In this document: piece by piece, positions 52,069 through 59,943 of the stretch
Layout: each line of letters starts with the position of its first letter
Numbering within the stretch: position 1 is the first letter of the stretch
Assembly (NCBI GenBank): GCA_963726785.1
Contig: CAVSDJ010000001.1
Span: 496,001 to 560,000 of the forward strand
Source: DATEKX01 sp963726785
GTDB lineage: Bacteria > Acidobacteriota > Blastocatellia > UBA7656
Reading direction: 5' to 3'
Length of the DNA: 64,000 nt
The notes under the pieces: model-generated
What the model saw: the letters and a program-made list of their open reading frames with translations, nothing else
The model's database searches: none
Told to the model about the DNA's origin: nothing
Position numbers and translations under genes: made by a program

Positions 52069-54636
52069 TCAGAACGGACGGTTGAAAGTGACACTGAAAT
52101 AGAATCTGCCGTGTCCGCCGCCGGTGATTCCTTCGCCAATCCCATAAGCCCAGTCTACCTTCAGCACAACAGGGTTATAAATTACCCTGATTCCAAGACC
52201 CGGCCCTGATCTTAACCCTGATGTAGACCCTGTGGTTCGATAAACACCGCCTACATCAAAAAAGCCAGCCAGCCGTAATTTGCTATGTAAGAAGTTTTCA
52301 GGGCCTCCGAGTATGTTTCTGGTGCCGGGCACGGGCGTCCATAACTCCGGTTGCAAGGCCCAGAGCTTTCGCCCTATTGCATCGTCCCGGCGGAAGCCTC
52401 GCACGCCATCTGCTCCGCCGAACGAAGGCTGCTCGAATATGGGCGTATCTTCGCTCGCTGTTTCGACTCGACCGCTGAGGTCAAATTCAAACAGTTGCGG
52501 CAGCCTTTGATGATAGTTGCTCTTTAGGGTAAAGGCCGTGAAATTAGATTCGCTTTTTGCCAGCCCAAGCCCCAATCGCAAGCGTGGTTCTAATGATAAC
52601 CTTCTCCCGGAAACCGACAGCGTTTTTTGCAACAGGTAGTAACTACCAATTTCGAGCACGGAGAGGTTCTGCTTGGCAATAGTCTGATCTTCTTGTTTCA
52701 ACTCGACAGTCGAACGTCGGCCTTCAACTGAGAACCGAAGTAGCTGTCCACCCAGATCACGGAATAGTTCCAGTTCAGCTCGCGCAAGACCGACTTTGCG
52801 TTGCTCATCCGTTTTCACTCCACCGAATACCCGGCTGGCTTCAAAATCTGATGAGCCTGTGAACTGGAGCGAGAGCCGACGATGTAGCGACCCAAAGAAG
52901 GCGAAATCCGCGGAGTAATTGACCGAGTAAAGCGCGCCACCGTTTCCTCCCACTTGCGCGGACAGATTGCCGGGACCAAGTTGAGACCGCTGTCCCAGCC
53001 CAAAGAATCGAATGCCCTGACCCGGCTTGTATTCAAAGCCGCCGCCTAAATAATTTTTTCTTTCTTTCGGCGCTGCGCTCTGATCGTTTACGGTGCTGGC
53101 CAGACTTGGTTGATTGCCCTGTGTCGAATTGTTGTTTTGCGTTAGCTGTTGTTCCTTGCCAGAACTTACTTCAGGTGACTTCGGTATGAAGTCATTGTGT
53201 TTTCCTTCTTGCGGAGAGAGCACGCCGTGTTGATTGGGCACGATGGCCGATGGCTTTGGAGCATTATCCGGCAATTTAGTTGACGCGTCTTTTGAATCCG
53301 TCATCTTAATGATGTTGAGGTCAACGTAAGACTGCCCCCTTCGCTCAGATTCGCCATTGGGCGACAGGGTTATGGCAAAGCCTGCTTGCTGCAGTTGCAA
53401 CTGCGCGTCCTGCAATTGAAATTGGTTTAGTAGAGGCTCATTGCCACGCTTTCTGTCTTTGGCCAGCCGCAGGTAATCAATCATTCTGAATTTGATTGAT
53501 TCTGCGCCGTCTTTCTGAGGTACGGTGATTTGCTTCTGCTCAATTATGTGTTCAGTCGGATTATGATCCACAAAATAGTGAAAGTCCTTGTCCGGCAAGA
53601 GCAGATAAAGAAGCTTTTCTATCGTGGCTATATCATCGCAGTTCTGTTGGTTGGCGTCATCTATGCAGTTTGCCGGAAAAAGGATGCGACCCAGTCGAGA
53701 ACTCTTTTGAATATTGATGAACTTACTGTCAAACGGATCGGTATTAAAAGTGATTACCGGCAGAAGCCCCTGCTGTGCATAATACTCAGAGATTCGAGAC
53801 CTTATAACCCCAGGCCGCCAGAGCCTGGTCTTTAGACTCGAAAGCAATTTTCTAATAACCTGCGTATCAGAGCCACTTTCTTCTCCTTCGCATGGCTGAT
53901 CGCTTGAGGGCGGAAAACAAACTTTGTAATCGGTTTTACTGAGCCAGTCCTTGATGGGATCGGTCACATTGTATTTCACAACCCCTGATTTGGAATCAAA
54001 AGTGGAAGCGCCTTCTTCATCCATATCGGAGAAGACGAGCGCCGTGTTGATGAGAGTAAATGCGCTGGGGTTATTCTCAATATTACCCTCTAGGTTTGTG
54101 AAAATCTCGGCTAGGCCTGAGCGACGACTGGGCTTGTCTTTTCGCCATTTCTCATACAGATTAAAGAACTCATCCCAGCTACCGGAGAAAGTGCTTACAT
54201 CTATTGTCAGGGCATCCTTCAATTCATTATTCGCGTCTTGTTTTTTTTCTGCATCGTCCAGAGCAAGCTGGTAAATCTTTAGCCGACCTTTCCCCTGATA
54301 AGGGTCAGGCAGGTGCTTAAATATATTGTCCAGATCATCAAAAATGTCGTTCTCGACATCAATAAACAGACTGCCGGATTTACACTGGTCGGCTGAAATT
54401 CCCAATGTTTCGCAGAATAAAGCAGACGGAATAAACATTCCCCTGCTCTTGGCGCGATCTACAATCGGGTATCCTTTATTGACCTTGAAAAATACTTTAA
54501 TGCTGCTTTGATTCTTTAGGTTCTGTGAGCCGGTTGCTGTCGCGCTCAATAAGACACAACAGAGCAAAAACCCAAACAGAATTTTTGCGATGTGCAGAAT
54601 GCGGGGTACTCTAGAAGCCTGATTTTTTGTTGTCAT
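52069..54636 (-). CDS. Omp85-superfamily outer-membrane protein
   Basis: The 855-residue product has a signal peptide (about residues 13-37). It then has a long non-barrel region to about residue 520, with POTRA-like segments near 275-320 (RPGVIRSRISEYYAQQGL) and near 410-465 (LLNQFQLQDAQLQLQQAGF). The C-terminal barrel (about 530-855) carries the conserved VRGF motif at 745-748, preceded by PSFGGADG, and ends SVTFNRPF, the terminal aromatic needed for barrel assembly. This fits the Omp85/TpsB group. In the cell it would translocate or insert a protein at the outer membrane. It is the first of four same-strand genes that include two lipases, which suggests it exports or supports them. That link is inference. 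Confidence 0.83.
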   Translation of the reverse strand: MTTKNQASRVPRILHIAKILFGFLLCCVLLSATATGSQNLKNQSSIKVFFKVNKGYPIVDRAKSRGMFIPSALFCETLGISADQCKSGSLFIDVENDIFDDLDNIFKHLPDPYQGKGRLKIYQLALDDAEKKQDANNELKDALTIDVSTFSGSWDEFFNLYEKWRKDKPSRRSGLAEIFTNLEGNIENNPSAFTLINTALVFSDMDEEGASTFDSKSGVVKYNVTDPIKDWLSKTDYKVCFPPSSDQPCEGEESGSDTQVIRKLLSSLKTRLWRPGVIRSRISEYYAQQGLLPVITFNTDPFDSKFINIQKSSRLGRILFPANCIDDANQQNCDDIATIEKLLYLLLPDKDFHYFVDHNPTEHIIEQKQITVPQKDGAESIKFRMIDYLRLAKDRKRGNEPLLNQFQLQDAQLQLQQAGFAITLSPNGESERRGQSYVDLNIIKMTDSKDASTKLPDNAPKPSAIVPNQHGVLSPQEGKHNDFIPKSPEVSSGKEQQLTQNNNSTQGNQPSLASTVNDQSAAPKERKNYLGGGFEYKPGQGIRFFGLGQRSQLGPGNLSAQVGGNGGALYSVNYSADFAFFGSLHRRLSLQFTGSSDFEASRVFGGVKTDEQRKVGLARAELELFRDLGGQLLRFSVEGRRSTVELKQEDQTIAKQNLSVLEIGSYYLLQKTLSVSGRRLSLEPRLRLGLGLAKSESNFTAFTLKSNYHQRLPQLFEFDLSGRVETASEDTPIFEQPSFGGADGVRGFRRDDAIGRKLWALQPELWTPVPGTRNILGGPENFLHSKLRLAGFFDVGGVYRTTGSTSGLRSGPGLGIRVIYNPVVLKVDWAYGIGEGITGGGHGRFYFSVTFNRPF

Positions 54637-55292
54637 AATAGTAAAGTTATGTCTGTCGAGTTACAGCCTTACTCAAAAGTTATCTCTTGCGGCTGCAAGT
54701 GCGACGCTCCGGCGAATCGGGATTCAATCCTTGGCATAGAAATACGATTCAGGCCCCGGAACAGCATGAATGATCTGATCCAAACTGGCAGGAAATAGCG
54801 TATTCCCTAATCACACTGCGACTTCTCTGTCAGTAGACTTTGACTTCGCAATGTGTAAGTCTATCTTCAGTTAATAACTACACCTCAGGGCCTGACCAGT
54901 AGAAAAGCTCTAATAGATTAACCGGTTTATACCGGTTTTGTTGTAAGAACTGCCAACAATGCAGCGGCGAGTTTATGCCCTATCATAACGCTTGTCAACA
55001 GGATCTGGCCGCTCAATTTCTTGAGTAAACCCTGTGATATCGCATTGTTACGACGGATGAAAATACATCTCAACTTTCTTTCAGAGAACAACTCTCCGCT
55101 TGAATACTTTCGTCTATCTACTAATGCTGCAAATCGAAAAACATTTCATTTTAACTCTAAGGCGAATTTGTGCAGACGGACATATTGATTTCAGCTTTGA
55201 TGTAAAATCGTTGAACAGGCGGCTTGAAACGGAGGGCGAGCGGCAAAATTATTAATGCCTACTCTGCACGCTTGCTCGGAATCGGGTTCTGA
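54637..55292. other. Intergenic region upstream of the Omp85 gene
   Basis: This 656-bp AT-rich spacer lies between the divergent-facing Omp85 start and the queD stop. No supported gene was found; the short open frames have no ribosome-binding site or recognisable product. It contains the inverted repeat described at 54920-54937. No promoter for the Omp85 gene stands out. Confidence 0.5.
54920..54937. promoter_or_regulatory. Operator-like inverted repeat
   Basis: AACCGGT (54920-54926) and ACCGGTT (54931-54937) form a perfect 7+4+7 inverted repeat. The sequence looks like a repressor operator. It lies about 285 bp upstream of the Omp85 start, so its target is uncertain. Confidence 0.45.
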
Positions 55293-55670
55293 TTAATAGG
55301 CGGTTTCGTAGGTCGCAGAAGTCGAGGGAGTTTCCCACACGCGCACCTTGTAGACTGTGACTCTATCGTCGTTAAGCTCTTCGGCGATTTTGTGGAGGAT
55401 GAAACCTGCAAGATGCTCTGACGACGGATTGAGTTCCATATCGAATGGTTTCAGCTCGTTGAGGTTTTGATGATCCAGATATTGCATCACGCGGCGAGTG
55501 GCCGCTTTCAGTTCTTTGAAATCGACCAGCATCCCCACACGGTCGAGTTGCTCGCCTCGAACATACACTTCAACCTTCCAGTTGTGCCCGTGCATGTTCT
55601 CGCACTTGCCCTTATAGCCGCGCAACGCATGCGCCGCTGAAAACTCTTCTTCGATCATCACTTCATACAT
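55293..55670 (-). CDS. queD: 6-carboxytetrahydropterin synthase (QueD-like)
   Basis: QueD converts dihydroneopterin triphosphate to 6-carboxytetrahydropterin, the first committed step of queuosine synthesis. The 125-residue product has the zinc histidines His14, His27 and His29 (AAHAL and HGH) and catalytic Cys23, with the characteristic SSEHLAGF and final strand VRVWETPSTSATYE. Length is typical. The gene stands alone, divergent from ftsY. Other PTPS-family enzymes (sepiapterin-related) are close, but the CxxxHGH arrangement fits QueD. Confidence 0.9.
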   Translation of the reverse strand: MYEVMIEEEFSAAHALRGYKGKCENMHGHNWKVEVYVRGEQLDRVGMLVDFKELKAATRRVMQYLDHQNLNELKPFDMELNPSSEHLAGFILHKIAEELNDDRVTVYKVRVWETPSTSATYETAY

Positions 55671-55912
55671 TGGCTTGTCCTCAAAATCTCAACTTCGCGC
55701 GCCATCTACAAACTAAAAGACCGAAATAGCTTTGTCAATGAGTCGGCAGGTTGCGAGGATTTGAACAGCAATATCTTGATTGAATTTCTGCAAAGTTGAC
55801 GCTGTTTCAAACCGGGTGCTAAGCTTTATAGTTCTCAGAAGCCTTGCGCGGCTCACTGTGCGCCGCGCTTTTGAATATAAAGCGAGGAGTGTTACCGCCC
55901 GACTAATTAATC

Positions 55913-56965
55913 ATGCCATTTTGGAAACGGAAAAAAGAACCTGAATACATATCACTCGGACTCAACCGCGAGGCTACTGCTGAAGAAAAAGAGATAGCCG
56001 CCCGCCGCGATGAAGGGCCTGAGCCTGAATTTATTGAAAAATTCAAAACCGCCGTTGCCTCGACTCGCGAAACCCTCTCCGAGCGAATCGAATCTGCCGT
56101 AGGCGTCCGCCGCCAGATTGACGCGCAGGTGCTTGACGAGCTTGAAGAAGTGTTGATCGGAGCAGACATCGGTGTGCAAACTTCGTTTGAGATAATCGAA
56201 AAAGCCCGCCAGCAAGTCAGCCGCAAACAGCTTAACGATGTTGACGAGTTGAAGCGTTTAATCAAATCAGAACTGCGCGCGATACTCGATTCAGCCGAGC
56301 GCAGTCGCAAGAGCGGCACAGTGGCCTCAGAGACGGAAGTGTCGCTCGACATCAAGCCTTATGTTGTGATGGTTGTAGGCGTGAACGGTGTAGGCAAGAC
56401 TACGACGATTGGAAAGCTCTCGCATCGCATCAAGAGCGAAGGGAACGAGGTGCTGATCTGCGCGGCGGATACGTTTCGCGCAGCCGCAAACGACCAGTTG
56501 AAGATTTGGGCCGAACGTTCAGGCGTGCCGCTCATTCAACAAAAGCCCGGCACAGACCCGTCCGCCGTGTTGTTCGATTCAATAACCGCAGCCCGCGCCC
56601 GCAATGCCGACGTGCTGATAGTTGACACGGCAGGCCGGTTGCACACAAAGACGAACTTGATGCAGGAGCTTGAAAAGATGCGACGCATCGCTAATCGCGA
56701 GGTTGAAAAAGCGCCTCACGAAGTGCTGTTGGTTATGGACGCGGTCACAGGCCAGAACGGGCTTGAACAGGCGCGGCAATTCACGCGCGCGGTTCCAGTG
56801 ACGGGCCTTGTGTTGACGAAACTGGATGGGACTGCCAAAGGCGGCATCGTAATCGCCATCGCTAAAGAACTCGGAATACCGATTCGATACGTCGGCGTAG
56901 GCGAGCAGATGAATGACCTGATCGAGTTCTCGCCCGAAGCTTACATCAACGGGCTGTTCGATTAG
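55913..56965 (+). CDS. ftsY: Signal recognition particle receptor FtsY
   Basis: FtsY is the SRP GTPase receptor that brings ribosome-nascent chain complexes to the membrane translocon. The 350-residue protein has a short charged N-terminal region (WKRKKEP...), a helical N domain at about 40-135, and the G domain with GVNGVGKT (156-163), DTFRAAA, DTAGRL and TKLDGTAKGG. The acidic A region of the E. coli protein is much reduced, as in many bacteria. A GAGGAG site lies about 20 bases upstream of the ATG, longer than ideal. It is divergent from queD and followed by an inverted repeat. Confidence 0.96.
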   Translation: MPFWKRKKEPEYISLGLNREATAEEKEIAARRDEGPEPEFIEKFKTAVASTRETLSERIESAVGVRRQIDAQVLDELEEVLIGADIGVQTSFEIIEKARQQVSRKQLNDVDELKRLIKSELRAILDSAERSRKSGTVASETEVSLDIKPYVVMVVGVNGVGKTTTIGKLSHRIKSEGNEVLICAADTFRAAANDQLKIWAERSGVPLIQQKPGTDPSAVLFDSITAARARNADVLIVDTAGRLHTKTNLMQELEKMRRIANREVEKAPHEVLLVMDAVTGQNGLEQARQFTRAVPVTGLVLTKLDGTAKGGIVIAIAKELGIPIRYVGVGEQMNDLIEFSPEAYINGLFD

Positions 56966-56975
56966 AGCAAGACAG

Positions 56976-57065
56976 TTCACCGCAGAGGCGCAGAGGACGC
57001 AGAGATTTCGCAGAGAAAAGCCACTCTCTGCGCCGCCTCTGCGTCCTCTGCGCCTCTGCGGTGAA
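56976..57065. repeat. Perfect inverted repeat, CCGCAGAGG family
   Basis: Arms at 56976-57004 and 57037-57065 are perfect 29-bp complements (starting TTCACCGCAGAGGCGCAGAG) around a 32-base centre that adds further pairing. It lies between the convergent ftsY and P450 genes and may also act as a terminator. It is the best-preserved member of its family here. Confidence 0.92.
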
Positions 57066-57070
57066 TATCC

Positions 57071-58504
57071 TTAACCTACTTTTGCTTCCGCGCCCGATTC
57101 CATCAAGGCTTCCTGCTCTGCCGCGTATGAGCCGGGCAATGCCGCATGCGACAGCGCGTCTTCTCGTCGCTCCATCTGCATTCGCATTCCGAACTTTGGC
57201 CTCAGCGTAATCATCGGCTGCATCGCGATCTGCTGGCCAGCCGCCAGCCGCATTTTCCACTTCTGCGCAATCGTTGCGATCAACAACACGCCTTCCATCC
57301 ACGCGAAAGGCTCGCCTATGCAGACGCGAGGCCCGCCGCCAAACGGGAAGTAAGAAAATTTTGGCCGCGCTTCTCGCGCCCCCGGCTTCCACCGCTCAGG
57401 GTCGAATTTTTCAGGCTCCGGGTAGTATCGCGCGTCGTGCTGCATCACATACGGACTCATCAGAATTATCGAGCGAGCCGGGATTGTATACTTGTCAATC
57501 GGGTAATCATTCAGCGCGCGACGACCAATAAGCCACGCGGGCGGATACAATCGCATCGCTTCTGCAAAGACCATCTCCGTGTACCTGAGCCGCGCCACGT
57601 CTTCAGCCGTCGGCAGATTGCCCTTTAGAACCGAATCAATCTCTGCGTGCATCCGTGCTTCTATGTCCGGGTGCTGAGAGAGCAGATACCATGTCCACGT
57701 CAAAGCGTTTGCCGTAGTCTCGTGCCCGGCCAGGAAGATAGTCATCGCTTCATCACGAAGCTGCTCATCGGTCATGCCTGTGCCGTCGCCCTCTTCATCC
57801 TGAGCCAGCAACAGCATCGAAAGCAGGTCGCCTCGATCTTCGCCCGTTGCGCGTCGTTCGTTGATTATTCGGTAGATCGTTTGATCGAGTCGCAGCTTTG
57901 CTTTTGCGAACCTAAAGTTGCTCGGCAGCGGGAGCTTTTCCAGCAACCACGTGAAAGGCATTGTGATGCGGTCGAACAGCTTCATTATGTCTGTGAGCGC
58001 CTGGCCTATCTCTCCGGCTTCCGATTCAACGTCAGCGTCGAACAGAGTCTTGCCGACGATTGCCAGTGTCAGCCGCATCATCTCCTGCGAAATGTCGAGC
58101 GTCTCGCCATTTTGCCAACGCGTCTGCGCTCGCTCGGTGTACTGAGCCATCACCGTTGCGTAAGCATTGATGCGACGATGATGGAAAGCTGGCTGCGCAA
58201 GTCGCCGCTGGCGGCGATGAAACTCGCCTTCGCTCGTCAACAGCCCTTCGCCCAAAAACTTCTTCGCCATCTCAAGGCCGCGACTCTTGACGAAGTTTCG
58301 GTTGTTGGTGACGAGCACATCTTTAACGTAATCAGGATTGTTGAACATGTAGATGCCCTGCGGGCCGAACTTGAGATGAACTATGTCGCCATGCTCGCGC
58401 GCCGAATTCATCAGGAACTTGATCGGGTCGCGGCGGAACTCCATCAAGTGCCCGACAATAGGTTTGCGCTTAGGGCCTGGCGGAAAAATATCAATTGACA
58501 TCAA
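57071..58504 (-). CDS. Cytochrome P450
   Basis: A soluble bacterial P450 of 477 residues. The I-helix oxygen-binding motif AGHETT is at 259-264, the ExxR pair at Glu315 and Arg318, and the haem ligand Cys395 in FGGGPRVCIGEPFA. The sequence is closest in feel to the CYP102/CYP110-like group that oxidises fatty acids or terpenoids. No ferredoxin or reductase gene is adjacent, so electrons must come from elsewhere. ATG 58504 and ATG 58501 are both possible. Substrate is not inferable. Confidence 0.92.
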   Translation of the reverse strand: MMSIDIFPPGPKRKPIVGHLMEFRRDPIKFLMNSAREHGDIVHLKFGPQGIYMFNNPDYVKDVLVTNNRNFVKSRGLEMAKKFLGEGLLTSEGEFHRRQRRLAQPAFHHRRINAYATVMAQYTERAQTRWQNGETLDISQEMMRLTLAIVGKTLFDADVESEAGEIGQALTDIMKLFDRITMPFTWLLEKLPLPSNFRFAKAKLRLDQTIYRIINERRATGEDRGDLLSMLLLAQDEEGDGTGMTDEQLRDEAMTIFLAGHETTANALTWTWYLLSQHPDIEARMHAEIDSVLKGNLPTAEDVARLRYTEMVFAEAMRLYPPAWLIGRRALNDYPIDKYTIPARSIILMSPYVMQHDARYYPEPEKFDPERWKPGAREARPKFSYFPFGGGPRVCIGEPFAWMEGVLLIATIAQKWKMRLAAGQQIAMQPMITLRPKFGMRMQMERREDALSHAALPGSYAAEQEALMESGAEAKVG

Positions 58505-58582
58505 TCACTCCATTCAAATGCGATAAAGAATCCAAGATATTATTATGCCCGCTCACTTGATTGAGTTGCCAGCAATAGTCGT

Positions 58583-59419
58583 TTAGAGCTTGAAAACTCT
58601 GCGCGCGTTCTCTCTAAAGAAATTGGCGAGCGCATTATCAGGCAGGCCAAGCTCGTGAACCTGCTCGACACACTTTTCAAGCGATAGCTGCGGAAAGTTC
58701 GTTCCGAATAAAACTTTTTCTTTGCCGTATGTCTTCATGTAGTGAATCAATTGCGGCGGGTAATAACGAGGCAGATACGCAGAAGTGTCAATGAAAACAT
58801 TCTCGTGTTTCCAGGCGAGGCCGATCATTTCGTCAGTCCATGGATAACCGATGTGTCCGCCGACGATCTTCAATTCGGGAAAGGTGAGCGCTACTTCGTC
58901 AAGGTAGGGCACTGGCCTCCCGGTTTCCGAAGGCATCAACGGGCCGGTGTGCCCAACCTGCGTGCAGAAAGGAATGTCGAGTTCGATGCATTTGACGTAG
59001 AGCGGAAAATAGAATTTGTCATCAGGCGGGCGTTTCCATAACCATGGCACCACGCGCAATGCTTTGAAGCCGAGTTCTTTGACAGCGCGTTCCAATTCGT
59101 GAACTGCTTCGACAGGCTTTTCAAGATTGACTGCCGCAACGCCGACGAACCTATCTGGAAACTGCCGCGTCATCTCTGCAACTTCGTCGTTGTGAATGAC
59201 CCACTGGCCGGGGCGATGCCAGGCCGACAGCATCAAAGTTTGAATGCCTGCTCTGTCCATCGCTTCGATTATTTCTTCGGTCGCAAGCCCCGCGTCGATC
59301 ACACGCGTAGAGCCGGACTGTTTGAAAAGCCGCGTGATTTCCGGCAGCTTTACGTAAGCCTCTTTAATCGCCGGTTGCGCCCATGCATCAATAATCGAAT
59401 AATCTCTTTCGCTTGTCAT
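58583..59419 (-). CDS. Amidohydrolase-family (Amidohydro_2) protein
   Basis: The 278-residue TIM-barrel protein contains later-barrel motifs of the Amidohydro_2 family: FCTQVGHTG, IVGGHIGYPWTDEM and LFGTNFP. The usual first motif DxHxH is replaced by DAWAQP at the N-terminus, so the standard two-metal site is probably incomplete. Members with altered first motifs include decarboxylase-like and hydrolase-like enzymes. Activity cannot be assigned. It lies 10 bases after a small hypothetical gene on the same strand. Confidence 0.78.
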   Translation of the reverse strand: MTSERDYSIIDAWAQPAIKEAYVKLPEITRLFKQSGSTRVIDAGLATEEIIEAMDRAGIQTLMLSAWHRPGQWVIHNDEVAEMTRQFPDRFVGVAAVNLEKPVEAVHELERAVKELGFKALRVVPWLWKRPPDDKFYFPLYVKCIELDIPFCTQVGHTGPLMPSETGRPVPYLDEVALTFPELKIVGGHIGYPWTDEMIGLAWKHENVFIDTSAYLPRYYPPQLIHYMKTYGKEKVLFGTNFPQLSLEKCVEQVHELGLPDNALANFFRENARRVFKL

Positions 59420-59429
59420 TTTGAATTCA

Positions 59430-59741
59430 TCAACGCGGGCGCGGCCTGAGGCTTCCGACAGTAAAACTCAAAGGCTCTTTCGCTGTAACAGAGGATTCCG
59501 GTTGCGCGGCAGGATCGGTCCTCGCCGAGTTTGCTTCAACTGTTTTCGACGCTGATGGCGACTGGCCTGATGCCCCCGAAAGTAGCTGGCGTATGCGTGA
59601 CCATCGAGGTTTCTCGTCTGCTATCAGTCTCTTCAATTCTTCACGCGCCGCCGGGTCTGAAAGATTATTAGCCGACGCGGCGACTTTATCGAGAAAGGGC
59701 ATCAAATAACCGAAGTCCTTGTCGAATTGTCCTTCTGCCAT
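59430..59741 (-). CDS. Small hypothetical protein
   Basis: ATG 59741 is chosen because AAGGAG lies 8 bases upstream; a longer start at 59774 lacks a site. The 103-residue product opens MAEGQFDKDFGYLMPFLDKV and has an N-terminal helical half (about 1-60), then a Ser/Ala/Pro-rich low-complexity tail. No known domain is recognised. Its stop is 10 bases before the amidohydrolase gene, so the pair is probably co-transcribed. Confidence 0.6.
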   Translation of the reverse strand: MAEGQFDKDFGYLMPFLDKVAASANNLSDPAAREELKRLIADEKPRWSRIRQLLSGASGQSPSASKTVEANSARTDPAAQPESSVTAKEPLSFTVGSLRPRPR

Positions 59742-59943
59742 CGTGAATCTCCTTTGCGTGAATTTGATTATCATTGAACGCGGTAATCAGCGCAACGCGA
59801 CTGGCTTCGATATCGGTAAAATAAAACCACGCCGCGCTTGCAGTGCAAAGGGATTTGCTATAGATTATGCGACGCCACAGTGGACGACACAGGCGAAAAT
59901 CTTTTCTCATCCATTTTTCACTACATATTGCGGGAGGCCAAAT

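Noticed and set aside
54652..54798. Short plus-strand open frame in the long spacer, with a CGCKC cysteine cluster
   Set aside because: No ribosome-binding site, no recognised family, and it would lie alone opposite the Omp85 leader.
59719..59943. Upstream extension of the first amidohydrolase
   Set aside because: The extension has no ribosome-binding site and no signal-peptide character, while GGGAGG and a signal peptide support the start at 59944.
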